Positions 45,714 through 55,210 of a DNA stretch of 64,000 bases are shown one piece after another (position 1 is the first letter of the stretch; each line of letters starts with the position of its first letter). Source of the stretch: Nematostella vectensis (lineage: Eukaryota; Cnidaria; Anthozoa; Actiniaria; Edwardsiidae); contig NC_064047.1 of NCBI RefSeq assembly GCF_932526225.1, positions 3,161,501-3,225,500 on the forward strand, in the 5' to 3' direction. A program made the translations under genes and the position numbers. The notes under the pieces were generated by a model, which saw only the letters and a list, made by a program, of their open reading frames with translations, ran no database searches and was not told the origin of the DNA.

Positions 45714-45795
45714 GTTGCGGTGGCCGAGTGGTTAAGGCGTTAGACTTTAAATCCAATGGGGTCTTCCCGCGCAGGTTCGTACCCTGCCCGCAACG
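45714..45795 (+). tRNA. tRNA-Ser-like (TTA), possible ochre suppressor
   Basis: Anticodon loop CTTTAAA gives TTA, complementary to the UAA stop codon, by one base change from the TGA sister at 39,661. Acceptor GTTGCGG/CCGCAAC and G73 are intact. The A29-C41 mismatch and TTCGTAC T loop are shared with the sister genes. If transcribed and charged by SerRS it would insert serine at UAA. A single-base error in the assembly is the main alternative. Confidence 0.75.
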
Positions 45796-45893
45796 GTTCT
45801 TTTTTCTTCAAACACATTTCTAATACTTTATTGATTCATTTTCAATTTCGATGCAGTTTTATTATTTGAAAAAGGTAGGGACGAACATCCAAG

Positions 45894-45975
45894 GTTGCGG
45901 TGGCCGAGGAGTTAAGGCGTTGGACTAAAAATCCCATGGGATCTACCCTCGCAGGATCGAATCCTGCCGGCAACG
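45894..45975 (+). tRNA. tRNA-Ser-like (AAA)
   Basis: Relative of 31,556 with AAA; GAGGAG D loop; 3' acceptor CGGCAAC. Confidence 0.68.
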
Positions 45976-46045
45976 ATATATTTTTGTTTGTAAAATCCCT
46001 GATCAAAAAAACAAAGAGGTAAAAATGATATTTGAAAAGTCCAAG

Positions 46046-46127
46046 GTTGCGGTGGCCAAGTGGTTAAGGCGTTGGACTAAAAATGCAATGCGATCTTTAC
46101 GCGCAGATTAGAGTCCTGCCCGCAACG
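46046..46127 (+). tRNA. tRNA-Ser-like (AAA)
   Basis: Family K; A box GGCCAAGTGG. Confidence 0.62.
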
Positions 46128-46197
46128 ATATGTTTTTGTTTAAAAAATCCCTGATCAAAATAACAAAGAGGTAAAAATGCTATTTGAAAAATCCAAG

Positions 46198-46279
46198 GTT
46201 GCGGTGGCCGAGTGGTTAAGGCGTTGGACTAGAAATCCAATGGGATCTTCCCGCGCAGGTTCGAATCCTGCTCGCAACG
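46198..46279 (+). tRNA. tRNA-Ser(AGA)
   Basis: Family R with G7-U66. Confidence 0.91.
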
Positions 46280-46349
46280 ATACATTTTTGTTTGAAAAAT
46301 CCCTGATCAAAATAACAAAGAGGTAAAAAAGCTATTTAAAAAATCCAAG

Positions 46350-46431
46350 GTTGGGGAGGCCGAGTAGTTAAGGCGTTGAAATAGAAATCCAATGGGATCT
46401 TCCCGCGCAGGCCCGAATCCTGCCCGCAACG
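46350..46431 (+). tRNA. tRNA-Ser(AGA)
   Basis: Family W, A32; A30 mismatch. Confidence 0.75.
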
Positions 46432-46501
46432 ATATATTTTTGTTTGTAAAATCCCTGATCAAAAAAACATAGAGGTAAAAATGCTATTTGAAAAATCCAA
46501 G

Positions 46502-46583
46502 GTTGCGGTGGCCGAGTGGTTAAGGCGTTGGACTAGAAATCCAATGGGATCTTCCCGCGCAGGTTCGAATCCTGCTCGCAACG
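46502..46583 (+). tRNA. tRNA-Ser(AGA)
   Basis: Family R with G7-U66. Confidence 0.91.
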
Positions 46584-46653
46584 ATACATTTTTGTTTGAA
46601 AAATCCCTGATCAAAATAACAAAGAGGTAAAAAAGCTATTTGAAGAATCCAAG

Positions 46654-46735
46654 GTTGCGGTGGCCGAGCGGTTAAGGCGTTGGACTAGAAATCTAATGGG
46701 ATCTTCCCGCGCAGGTTCGAATCCTGCCCACAACG
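46654..46735 (+). tRNA. tRNA-Ser(AGA)
   Basis: Family H, GAGCGG D loop. Confidence 0.82.
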
Positions 46736-46814
46736 ATACATTTTTCGACGCTTTGTTTGAAGAATCCTTGTTCAGAAAAACAAAGCGGAAATGAAGCTAA
46801 TTCAAAAATCCAAT

Positions 46815-46896
46815 GTTGCGGTGGCCGAGTGGTTAAGGCGTTAGACTAGAAATCCAATGGGATCTTCCCGCGCAGGTTCGAATCCTGCTCGCAACA
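46815..46896 (+). tRNA. tRNA-Ser(AGA), A73
   Basis: Family R; A29-C41; discriminator A. Confidence 0.83.
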
Positions 46897-46966
46897 ATAC
46901 ATTTTTGTTTGAAAATTCCCTGATCAAAATAACAAAGAGGTAAAAAAGCTATTTAAAAAACCCAAG

Positions 46967-47048
46967 GTTTGGGAGGCCGAGTAGTTAAGGCGTTGGAATA
47001 GAAATCCAATGGGATCTTCCCGCGCAGGCCCGAATCCTGCCCGCAACG
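46967..47048 (+). tRNA. tRNA-Ser(AGA)
   Basis: Family W with GTTTGGG acceptor (two mismatches). Confidence 0.72.
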
Positions 47049-47118
47049 ATATATTTTTGTTTGTAAAATCCCTGATCAAAAAAACAAAGAGGTAAAAATG
47101 CTATTTGAAAAATCCAAG

Positions 47119-47200
47119 GTTGCGGTGGCCGAGTGGTTAAGGCGTTGGACTAGAAATCCAATGGGATCTTCCCGCGCAAGCCCGAATCCTGCCCGCAACG
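47119..47200 (+). tRNA. tRNA-Ser(AGA)
   Basis: Family R; T stem GCAAG, B box AGCCCGAATCC. Confidence 0.82.
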
Positions 47201-47270
47201 AAATATTTTTGTTTGTAAAATCCCTGATCAAAAAAACAAAGAGGTAAAAATGCCATTTGAAAAATCCAAG

Positions 47271-47352
47271 GTTGCGGTGGCCGAGTGGTTAAGGCGTTGG
47301 ACTAGAAATCCAATGGGATCTTCCCGCGCAGGTTCGAATCCTGCTCGCAACG
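47271..47352 (+). tRNA. tRNA-Ser(AGA)
   Basis: Family R with G7-U66. Confidence 0.91.
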
Positions 47353-47422
47353 ATACATTTTTGTTTGAAAAATCCCTGATCAAAATAACAAAGAGGTAAA
47401 AAAGCTATTTGAAGAATCCAAG

Positions 47423-47504
47423 GTTGCGGTGGCCGAGCGGTTAAGGCGTTGGACTAGAAATCTAATGGGATCTTCCCGCGCAGGTTCGAATCCTGCCCAC
47501 AACG
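47423..47504 (+). tRNA. tRNA-Ser(AGA)
   Basis: Family H, GAGCGG D loop. Confidence 0.82.
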
Positions 47505-47583
47505 ATACATTTTTCGACGCTTTGTTTGAAGAATCCTTGTTCAGAAAAACAAAGCGGAAATAAAGCTAATTCAAAAATCCAAT

Positions 47584-47665
47584 GTTGCGGTGGCCGAGTG
47601 CTTAAGGCGTTGGACTAGAAATCCAATGGGATCTTCCCGCGCAGGTTCGAATCCTGCTCGCAACG
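47584..47665 (+). tRNA. tRNA-Ser(AGA)
   Basis: Family R; D loop GTGCTTAAGG. Confidence 0.88.
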
Positions 47666-47735
47666 ATACATTTTTGTTTGAAAAATCCCTGATCAAAATA
47701 ACAAAGAGGTAAAAAAGCTATTTGAAGAATCCAAG

Positions 47736-47817
47736 GTTGCGGTGGCCGAGCGGTTAAGGCGTTGGACTAGAAATCTAATGGGATCTTCCCGCGCAGGTTC
47801 GAATCCTGCCCACAACG
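47736..47817 (+). tRNA. tRNA-Ser(AGA)
   Basis: Family H, GAGCGG D loop. Confidence 0.82.
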
Positions 47818-47896
47818 ATACATTTTTCGACGCTTTGTTTGAAGAATGCCTGATCAAAATAAAAAAGAAGAAAAGAAGCTATTTCAAAAATCCAAG

Positions 47897-47978
47897 GTTG
47901 CGGTGGCCGAGTGGTTAAGGCGTTGGACTTGAAATCCAATAGGATCTTCCCGCGCAGGCTCGAACCCTGCCCGCAACG
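47897..47978 (+). tRNA. tRNA-Ser(TGA)
   Basis: Family R; B box GGCTCGAACCC. Confidence 0.88.
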
Positions 47979-48052
47979 ATACATTTTTCGACATTTTGTT
48001 TGAAGAATCCCTGATCAAAATAAAAAAAAAGAAGCTATTTGAAAAATCCAAG

Positions 48053-48134
48053 GTTGAGGTGGCCGAGTGGTTAAGGCGATGGACTTGAAATCCAATGGGA
48101 TCTTATCGCACAGGTTCGAACCCTGCCCGCAACG
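48053..48134 (+). tRNA. tRNA-Ser(TGA)
   Basis: Family Y; variable arm TTATCG. Confidence 0.77.
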
Positions 48135-48232
48135 GTTCTTTTTTCTTAAAACATATTTCTAATACTTTATTGATCCAGTTGAAATTTCGATGCAGTTTTA
48201 TTATTTAAAAAAAGTAGGGACGAACATCCAAG

Positions 48233-48314
48233 GTTGCGGTGGCCGAGGAGTTAAGGCGTTGGACTAGAAATCTAATGGGATCTTCCCGCGCAGGTTCGAA
48301 TCCTGCACACAACG
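48233..48314 (+). tRNA. tRNA-Ser(AGA)
   Basis: Family H; 3' acceptor CACACAAC. Confidence 0.77.
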
Positions 48315-48393
48315 ATACATTTTTCGACGCTTTGTTTGAAGAATCCTTGTTCAGAAAAACAAAGCGGAAATGAAGCTAATTCAAAAATCCAAT

Positions 48394-48475
48394 GTTGCGG
48401 TGGCCGAGTGGTTAAGGCGTTGGACTAGAAATCTCATGGGATCTTCCCGCGCAGGTTCGAATCCTGCTCGCAACG
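48394..48475 (+). tRNA. tRNA-Ser(AGA)
   Basis: Family R; TCTCA 3' anticodon stem. Confidence 0.83.
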
Positions 48476-48544
48476 ATACATTTTTGTTTGAAAAATCCCT
48501 GATCAAAATAACAAAGAGGTAAAAAAGCTATTGAAGAATCCAAG

Positions 48545-48626
48545 GTTGGGGAGGCCGAGTGGTTAAGTCGTTGGAATAGAAATCCAATGGGATCTTCCCG
48601 CGCAGGCCCGAATCCTGCCCGCAACG
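48545..48626 (+). tRNA. tRNA-Ser(AGA)
   Basis: Family W, A32. Confidence 0.78.
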
Positions 48627-48696
48627 ATATATTTTTGTTTGTAAAATCCCTGATCAAATAAACAAAGAGGTAAAAATGCTATTTGAAAAATCCAAA

Positions 48697-48778
48697 GTTG
48701 CGGTGGCCGAGTGGTTAAGGCGTTGGACTAGAAATCCAATGGGATCTTCCCGCGCAGGCCCGAATCCTGCCCGCAACG
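48697..48778 (+). tRNA. tRNA-Ser(AGA)
   Basis: Family R with GGCCCGAATCC B box. Confidence 0.87.
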
Positions 48779-48848
48779 ATATATTTTTGTTTAAAAAATC
48801 CCTGATCAAAATAACAAAGAGGTAAAAATGCTATTTGAAAAATCCAAG

Positions 48849-48930
48849 GTTGCGGTGGCCGAGTGGTTAAGGCGTTGGACTAGAAATCCAATGGGATCTT
48901 CCCGCGCAGGTTCGAATCCTGCTCGCAACG
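48849..48930 (+). tRNA. tRNA-Ser(AGA)
   Basis: Family R with G7-U66. Confidence 0.91.
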
Positions 48931-49000
48931 CTACATTTTTGTTTGAAAAATCCCTGATCAAAATAACAAAGAGGTAAAAAAGCTATTTAAAAAATCCAAG

Positions 49001-49082
49001 GTTGGGGAGGCCGAGTAGTTAAGGCGTTGGAATAGAAATCCAATGGGATCTTCCCGCGCAGGCTCGAATCCTGCCCGCAACG
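49001..49082 (+). tRNA. tRNA-Ser(AGA)
   Basis: Family W, A32. Confidence 0.78.
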
Positions 49083-49161
49083 ATAAAGTTTTCGACATTT
49101 TGTTTGAAGAATGCCTGATCAAAATAAAAAAGAAGAAAAGAAGCTATTTCAAAAATCCAAG

Positions 49162-49243
49162 GTTGCGGTGGCCGAGTGGTTAAGGCGTTGGACTTGAAAT
49201 CCAATGGGATCTTCTCGCACAGGTTCGAACCCTGCCCGCAACG
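49162..49243 (+). tRNA. tRNA-Ser(TGA)
   Basis: Family R; variable and T arms TTCTCGCACAGG. Confidence 0.84.
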
Positions 49244-49318
49244 ATACATTTTTCGACATTTTGTTTGAAGAATCCCTGATCAAAATAAAAAAAAAAGAAG
49301 CTATTTGAAAAATCCAAG

Positions 49319-49400
49319 GTTGAGGTGGCCGAGTGGTTAAGGCGATGGACTTGAAATCCAATGGGATCTTACTGCACAGGTTCGAACCCTGCCCGCAACG
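49319..49400 (+). tRNA. tRNA-Ser(TGA)
   Basis: Family Y; variable arm TTACTG. Confidence 0.76.
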
Positions 49401-49498
49401 GTTCTTTTTTCTTAAAACATATTTCTAATACTTTATTGATCCAGTTGAAATTTCGATGCAGTTTTATTATTTAAAAAAAGTAGGGACGAACATCCAAG

Positions 49499-49580
49499 GT
49501 TGCGGTGGCCGAGGAGTTAAGGCGTTGGACTGGAAATCTAATGGGATCTTCCCGCGCAGGTTCGAATCCTGCCCACAACG
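49499..49580 (+). tRNA. tRNA-Ser(GGA)
   Basis: Family H body with GGA by one base change; the only GGA gene in the right half. Confidence 0.78.
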
Positions 49581-49659
49581 ATAAATTTTTCAACATTTTG
49601 TTTGAACAATCCCTGAACAAAATAGCAAAGCGGAAATGAAGCTAATTCAAAAATCCAAT

Positions 49660-49741
49660 GTTGCGGTGGCCGAGTGGTTAAGGCGTTGGACTAGAAATCC
49701 AATGGGATCTTCCCGCGCAGGTTCGAATCCTGCTCGCAACG
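49660..49741 (+). tRNA. tRNA-Ser(AGA)
   Basis: Family R with G7-U66. Confidence 0.91.
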
Positions 49742-49809
49742 ATACATTTTTGTTTGAAAAATCCCTGATCAAAATAACAGAGGTAAAAAAGCTATTTGAA
49801 GAATCCAAG

Positions 49810-49890
49810 GTTGGGGAGGCCGAGTGGTTAAGTCGTTGGAATAGAAATCCAATGGGATCTTCCCGCGGAGGCCGAAACCTGCCCGCAACG
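49810..49890 (+). tRNA. tRNA-Ser(AGA), 81 nt
   Basis: Family W, A32; six-base T loop CCGAAA, T stem GGAGG. Confidence 0.66.
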
Positions 49891-49962
49891 ATAAATTGTT
49901 TGACATTTTGTTTGAAGAATGCCTGATCAAAAAAAAAAAAGAAGCTATTTCAAAAATCCAAG

Positions 49963-50044
49963 GTTGCGGTGGCCGAGCGGTTAAGGCGTTGGACTAGAAA
50001 TCTAATGGGATCTTCCCGCGCAGGTTCGAATCCTGTCCACAACG
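49963..50044 (+). tRNA. tRNA-Ser(AGA)
   Basis: Family H, GAGCGG; T stem CCTGT. Confidence 0.8.
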
Positions 50045-50123
50045 ATACATTTTTCGACGCTTTGTTTGAAGAATCCTTGTTCAGAAAAACAAAGCGGAAA
50101 TGAAGCTAATCCAAAAATCCAAT

Positions 50124-50205
50124 GTTGCGGTGGCCGAGTGGTTAAGGCGATGGACTAGAAATCCAATGGGATCTTCACGCGCAGGTTCGAATCCTGCTCG
50201 CAACA
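50124..50205 (+). tRNA. tRNA-Ser(AGA), A73
   Basis: Family R; A27, variable arm TTCACG; discriminator A. Confidence 0.8.
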
Positions 50206-50275
50206 ATACATTTTTGTTTGAAAAATCCCTGATCAAAATAACAAAGAGGTAAAAAAGCTATTTGAAGAATCCAAG

Positions 50276-50357
50276 GTTGGGGAGGCCGAGGTGTTAAGGC
50301 GTTGGATTAGAAATCCAATGGGATCTTCCCGCGCAGGCCCGAATCCTGCCCGCAACG
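50276..50357 (+). tRNA. tRNA-Ser(AGA)
   Basis: Family W, T32; D loop GAGGTGTTAAGG. Confidence 0.76.
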
Positions 50358-50427
50358 ATATATTTTTGTTTGTAAAATCCCTGATCAAAAAAACAAAGAG
50401 GTAAAAATGCTATTTGAAAAATCCAAG

Positions 50428-50509
50428 GTTGCGGTGGCCGAGTGGTTAAGGCGTTGGACTAGAAATCCAATGGGATCTTCCCGCGCAGGCCCGAATCCTG
50501 CCCGCAACG
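50428..50509 (+). tRNA. tRNA-Ser(AGA)
   Basis: Family R with GGCCCGAATCC B box. Confidence 0.87.
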
Positions 50510-50579
50510 ATATATTTTTGTTTAAAAAATCCCTGATCAAAATAACAAAGAGGTAAAAATGCTATTTGAAAAATCCAAG

Positions 50580-50661
50580 GTTGCGGTGGCCGAGTGGTTA
50601 AGGTGTTGGACTAGAAATCCAATGGGATCTTCCCGCGCAGGTTCGAATACTGCTCGCAACG
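50580..50661 (+). tRNA. tRNA-Ser(AGA)
   Basis: Family R; B box GGTTCGAATAC, AAGGTG. Confidence 0.85.
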
Positions 50662-50731
50662 ATACATTTTTGTTTGAAAAATCCCTGATCAAAATAACAA
50701 AGAGGTAAAAAAGCTATTTAAAAAATCCAAG

Positions 50732-50812
50732 GTTGGGGAGGCCGAGTAGTTAAGGCGTTGGAATAGAAATCCAATGGGATCTTCCCGCCAGGCTCGAATC
50801 CTGCCCGCAACG
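50732..50812 (+). tRNA. tRNA-Ser(AGA), 81 nt
   Basis: Family W, A32; one base missing between variable arm and T stem. Confidence 0.72.
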
Positions 50813-50891
50813 ATAAAGTTTTCGACATTTTGTTTGAAGAATGCCTGATCAAAATAAAAAAGAAGAAAAGAAGCTATTTCAAAAATCCAAG

Positions 50892-50973
50892 GTTGCGGTG
50901 GCCGAGTGGTTAAGGCGTTGGACTTGAAATCCAATGGGATCTTCCCGCGCAGGTTCGAACCCTGCCCGCAACG
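50892..50973 (+). tRNA. tRNA-Ser(TGA)
   Basis: Family R; fully paired. Confidence 0.92.
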
Positions 50974-51048
50974 ATACATTTTTCGACATTTTGTTTGAAA
51001 AATCCCTGATCAAAATAAAAAAAAAAGAAGCTATTTGAAAAATCCAAG

Positions 51049-51130
51049 GTTGATGTGGCCGAGTGGTTAAGGCGATGGACTTGAAATCCAATGGGATCTT
51101 ACCGCACAGGTTCGAACCCTGCCCGCAACG
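51049..51130 (+). tRNA. tRNA-Ser(TGA)
   Basis: Family Y with GTTGATG acceptor. Confidence 0.75.
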
Positions 51131-51228
51131 GTTCTTTTTTCTTAAAACATTTTTCTAATACTTTATTGATCCAGTTGAAATTTCGATGCAGTTTTATTAT
51201 TTAAAAAAAGTAGGGACGAACATCCAAG

Positions 51229-51310
51229 GTTGCGGTGGCCGAGGAGTTAAGGCGTTGGACTAGAAATCTAATGGTATCTTCCCGCGCAGGTTCGAATCCT
51301 GCCCACAACG
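51229..51310 (+). tRNA. tRNA-Ser(AGA)
   Basis: Family H; variable arm GGTATC. Confidence 0.78.
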
Positions 51311-51389
51311 ATAAATTTTTCAACATTTTGTTTGAACAATCCCTGAACAAAATAGCAAAGCGGAAATGAAGCTAATTCAAAAATCCAAT

Positions 51390-51471
51390 GTTGCGGTGGC
51401 CGAGTGGTTAAGGCGTTGGACTAGAAATCCAATGGGATCTTCCCGCGCAGGTTCGAATCCTGCTCGCAACG
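51390..51471 (+). tRNA. tRNA-Ser(AGA)
   Basis: Family R with G7-U66. Confidence 0.91.
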
Positions 51472-51539
51472 ATACATTTTTGTTTGAAAAATCCCTGATC
51501 AAAATAACAGAGGTAAAAAAGCTATTTGAAGAATCCAAG

Positions 51540-51620
51540 GTTGGGGAGGCCGAGTGGTTAAGTCGTTGGAATAGAAATCCAATGGGATCTTCCCGCGCAG
51601 GCCGGAACCTGCCCGCAACG
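51540..51620 (+). tRNA. tRNA-Ser(AGA), 81 nt
   Basis: Family W, A32; six-base T loop. Confidence 0.68.
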
Positions 51621-51692
51621 ATAAATTGTTCGACATTTTGTTTGAAGAATGCCTGATCAAAAAAAAAAAAGAAGCTATTTCAAAAATCCAAG

Positions 51693-51774
51693 GTTGCGGT
51701 GGCCGAGCGGTTAAGGCGTTGGACTAGAAATCTAATGGGATCTTCCCGCGCAGGTTCGAATCCTGCCCACAACG
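51693..51774 (+). tRNA. tRNA-Ser(AGA)
   Basis: Family H, GAGCGG D loop. Confidence 0.82.
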
Positions 51775-51853
51775 ATACATTTTTCGACGCTTTGTTTGAA
51801 GAATCCTTGTTCAGAAAAACAAAGCGGAAATGAAGCTAATCCAAAAATCCAAT

Positions 51854-51935
51854 GTTGCGGTGGCCGAGTGGTTAAGGCGTTGGACTAGAAATCCAATGGG
51901 ATCTTCACGCGCAGGTTCGAATCCTGCTCGCAACG
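51854..51935 (+). tRNA. tRNA-Ser(AGA)
   Basis: Family R; variable arm TTCACG. Confidence 0.87.
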
Positions 51936-52005
51936 ATACATTTTTGTTTGAAAAATCCCTGATCAAAATAACAAAGAGGTAAAAAAGCTATTTGAAGAAT
52001 CCAAG

Positions 52006-52087
52006 GTTGGGGAGGCCGAGTGGTTAAGTCGTTGGAATAGAAATCCAATGGGATCTTCCCGCGCAGGCCCGAATCCTGCTCGCAACG
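52006..52087 (+). tRNA. tRNA-Ser(AGA)
   Basis: Family W, A32; TCGCAAC. Confidence 0.76.
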
Positions 52088-52157
52088 ATATATTTTTGTT
52101 TGTAAAATCCCTGATCAAAAAAACAAAGAGGTAAAAATGCTATTTGAAAAGTCCAAG

Positions 52158-52239
52158 GTTGCGGTGGCCGAGTGGTTAAAGCGTTGGACTAAAAATGCAA
52201 TGCGATCTTTCCGCGCAGATTAGAGTCCTGCCCGCAACG
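52158..52239 (+). tRNA. tRNA-Ser-like (AAA)
   Basis: Family K, 82 nt; B box GATTAGAGTCC. Confidence 0.63.
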
Positions 52240-52309
52240 ATATATTTTTGTTTAAAAAATCCCTGATCAAAATAACAAAGAGGTAAAAATGCTATTTAAA
52301 AAATCCAAG

Positions 52310-52391
52310 GTTGCGGTGGCCGAGTGGTTAAGGCGTTGGACTAGAAATCCAATGGGATCTTCCCGCGCAGGTTCGAATCCTGCTCGCAACG
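52310..52391 (+). tRNA. tRNA-Ser(AGA)
   Basis: Family R with G7-U66. Confidence 0.91.
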
Positions 52392-52461
52392 ATACATTTT
52401 TGTTTGAAAAATCCGTGATCAAAATAACAAAACGGTAAAAAGGCTATTTGAAAAATCCAAG

Positions 52462-52543
52462 GTTGGGGAGGCCGAGTAGTTAAGGCGTTGGAATAGAAAT
52501 CCAATGGGATCTTCCCGCGCAGGCTCGAATCCTGCCCGCAACG
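52462..52543 (+). tRNA. tRNA-Ser(AGA)
   Basis: Family W, A32. Confidence 0.78.
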
Positions 52544-52616
52544 ATACATTTTTCGGCATTTTGTTTGAAGAATCCCTGATCAAAATAAAAAAAAGAAGCT
52601 ATTTGAAAAATCCAAG

Positions 52617-52698
52617 GTTGAGGTGGCCGAGTGGTTAAGGCGATGGACTTGAAATCCAATGGGATCTTACCGCACAGGTTCGAACCCTGCCCGCAACG
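52617..52698 (+). tRNA. tRNA-Ser(TGA)
   Basis: Family Y. Confidence 0.78.
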
Positions 52699-52796
52699 GT
52701 TCTTTTTTCTTAAAACATTTTTCTAATACTTTATTGATCCAGTTGAAATTTCGATGCAGTTTTATTATTTAAAAAAAGTAGGGACGAACATCCAAG

Positions 52797-52878
52797 GTTG
52801 CGGTGGCCGAGTAGTTAAGGCGTTGGACTAGAAATCTAATGGGATCTTCCCGCGCAGGTTCGAATCCTGCCCACAACG
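52797..52878 (+). tRNA. tRNA-Ser(AGA)
   Basis: Family H, GAGTAG D loop. Confidence 0.8.
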
Positions 52879-52957
52879 ATAAATTTTTCAACATTTTGTT
52901 TGAACAATCCCTGAACAAAATAGCAAAGCGGAAATGAAGCTAATTCAAAAATCCAAT

Positions 52958-53039
52958 GTTGCGGTGGCCGAGTGGTTAAGGCGTTGGACTAGAAATCCAA
53001 TGGGATCTTCCCGCGCAGGTCCGAATCCTGCTCGCAACG
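52958..53039 (+). tRNA. tRNA-Ser(AGA)
   Basis: Family R; B box GGTCCGAATCC. Confidence 0.87.
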
Positions 53040-53109
53040 ATACATTTTTGTTTGAAAAATCCCTGATCAAAATAACAAAGAGGTAAAAAAGCTATTTGAA
53101 GAATCCAAG

Positions 53110-53191
53110 GTTGGGGAGGCCGAGTGGTTAAGGCGTTGGATTAGAAATCCAATGGGATCTTCCCGCGCAGGCCCGAATCCTGCCCGCAACG
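53110..53191 (+). tRNA. tRNA-Ser(AGA)
   Basis: Family W, T32. Confidence 0.78.
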
Positions 53192-53264
53192 ATACATTTT
53201 TCGACATTTTGTTTGAAGAATCCCTGATCAAAATAAAAAAAAGAAGCTATTTGAAAAATCCAAG

Positions 53265-53346
53265 GTTGAGGTGGCCGAGTGGTTAAGGCGATGGACTTGA
53301 AATCCAATGGGATCTTACCGCACAGGTTCGAGCCCTGCCCGCAACG
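53265..53346 (+). tRNA. tRNA-Ser(TGA)
   Basis: Family Y. Confidence 0.78.
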
Positions 53347-53444
53347 GTTCTTTTTTCTTAAAACATATTTCTAATACTTTATTGATCCAGTTGAAATTTC
53401 GATGCAGTTTTATTATTTAAAAAAAGTAGGGACGAACATCCAAG

Positions 53445-53526
53445 GTTGCGGTGGCCGAGGAGTTAAGGCGTTGGACTAGAAATCTAATGGGATCTTCCCG
53501 CGCAGGTTCGAATCCTGCCCACAACG
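53445..53526 (+). tRNA. tRNA-Ser(AGA)
   Basis: Family H. Confidence 0.8.
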
Positions 53527-53605
53527 ATAAATTTTTCAACATTTTGTTTGAACAATCCCTGAACAAAATAGCAAAGCGGAAATGAATCTAATTCAAAAAT
53601 CCAAT

Positions 53606-53687
53606 GTTGCGGTGGCCGAGTGGTTAAGGCGTTGGACTAGAAATCCAATGGGATCTTCCCGCGCAGGTTCGAATCCTGCTCGCAACG
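53606..53687 (+). tRNA. tRNA-Ser(AGA)
   Basis: Family R with G7-U66. Confidence 0.91.
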
Positions 53688-53760
53688 ATACATTTTTCGA
53701 CATTTTGTTTGAAGTATCCCTGATCAAAATAAAAAAAAGAAGCTATTTGAAAAATCCAAG

Positions 53761-53842
53761 GTTGAGGTGGCCGAGTGGTTAAGGCGATGGACTTGAAATC
53801 CAATGGGATCTTACCGCACAGGTTCAAGCCCTGCCCGCAACG
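53761..53842 (+). tRNA. tRNA-Ser(TGA)
   Basis: Family Y; B box GGTTCAAGCCC. Confidence 0.75.
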
Positions 53843-53940
53843 GTTCTTTTTTCTTAAAACATATTTCTAATACTTTATTGATCCAGTTGAAATTTCGATG
53901 CAGTTTTATTATTTAAAAAAAGTAGGGACGAACATCCAAG

Positions 53941-54022
53941 GTTGCGGTGGCCGAGGAGTTAAGGCGTTGGACTAGAAATCTAATGGGATCTTCCCGCGCA
54001 GGTTCGAATCCTGCCCACAACG
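53941..54022 (+). tRNA. tRNA-Ser(AGA)
   Basis: Family H. Confidence 0.8.
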
Positions 54023-54101
54023 ATAAATTTTTCAACATTTTGTTTGAACAATCCCTGAACAAAATAGCAAAGCGGAAATGAAGCTAATTCAAAAATCCAA
54101 T

Positions 54102-54183
54102 GTTGCGGTGGCCGAGTGGTTAAGGCGTTGGACTAGAAATCCAATGGGATCTTCCCGCGCAGGTTCGAATCCTGCTCGCAACG
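54102..54183 (+). tRNA. tRNA-Ser(AGA)
   Basis: Family R with G7-U66. Confidence 0.91.
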
Positions 54184-54253
54184 ATACATTTTTGTTTGAA
54201 AAATCCCTGATCAAAATAACAAAGAGGTAAAAAAGCTATTTGAAGAATCAAAG

Positions 54254-54335
54254 GTTGGGGAGGCCGAGTGGTTAAGGCGTTGGATTAGAAATCCAATGGG
54301 ATCTTCCCGCGCAGGCCCGAATCCTGCCCGCAACG
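54254..54335 (+). tRNA. tRNA-Ser(AGA)
   Basis: Family W, T32. Confidence 0.78.
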
Positions 54336-54409
54336 ATACATTTTTCGACATTTTGTTTGAAGAATCTCTGATCAAAATAAAAAAAAAGAAGCTATTTGAA
54401 AAATCCAAG

Positions 54410-54491
54410 GTTGCGGTGGCCGAGTGGTTAAGGCGTTGGACTTGAAATCCAATGGGATCTTCCCGCGCAGGTTCGAACCCTGCCCGCAACG
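54410..54491 (+). tRNA. tRNA-Ser(TGA)
   Basis: Family R; fully paired. Confidence 0.92.
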
Positions 54492-54565
54492 ATACATTTT
54501 TCGACATTTTGTTTGAAGAATCCCTGATCAAAATAAAAAAAAAGAAGCTATTTGAAAAATCCAAG

Positions 54566-54647
54566 GTTGAGGTGGCCGAGTGGTTAAGGCGATGGACTTG
54601 AAATCCAATGGGATCTTACCGCACAGGTTCGAACCCTGCCCGCAACG
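54566..54647 (+). tRNA. tRNA-Ser(TGA)
   Basis: Family Y. Confidence 0.78.
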
Positions 54648-54745
54648 GTTCTTTTTTCTTAAAACATATTTCTAATACTTTATTGATCCAGTTGAAATTT
54701 CGATGCAGTTTTATTATTTAAAAAAAGTAGGGACGAACATCCAAG

Positions 54746-54827
54746 GTTGCGGTGGCCGAGGAGTTAAGGCGTTGGACTAGAAATCTAATGGGATCTTCCC
54801 GCGCAGGTTCGAATCCTGCCCACAACG
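54746..54827 (+). tRNA. tRNA-Ser(AGA)
   Basis: Family H. Confidence 0.8.
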
Positions 54828-54906
54828 ATAAATTTTTCAACATTTTGTTTGAACAATCCCTGAACAAAATAGCAAAGCGGAAATGAAGCTAATTCAAAAA
54901 TCCAAT

Positions 54907-54988
54907 GTTGCGGTGGCCGAGTGGTTAAGGCGTTGGACTAGAAATCCAATGGGATCTTCCCGCGCAGGTTCGAATCCTGCTCGCAACG
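54907..54988 (+). tRNA. tRNA-Ser(AGA)
   Basis: Family R with G7-U66. Confidence 0.91.
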
Positions 54989-55058
54989 ATACATTTTTGT
55001 TTGAAAAATCCCTGATCAAAATAACAAAGAGGTAAAAAAGCTATTTGAAGAATCCAAG

Positions 55059-55139
55059 GTTGGGGAAGCCGAGTGGTTAAGTCGTTGGAATAGAAATCCA
55101 ATGGGATCTTCCCGCGCAGGCCGGAACCTGCCCGCAACG
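55059..55139 (+). tRNA. tRNA-Ser(AGA), 81 nt
   Basis: Family W (GGAAGCC), A32; six-base T loop. Confidence 0.67.
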
Positions 55140-55210
55140 ATAAATTGTTCGACATTTTGTTTGAAGAATGCCTGATCAAAAAAAAAAAGAAGCTATTTCA
55201 AAAATCCAAG

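Larger units (their letters stand above)
49660..51389 (+). repeat. 1,730-bp eleven-gene repeat
   Basis: Same gene order as 42,755-44,481, followed by a shortened copy starting at 51,390. Confidence 0.86.
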
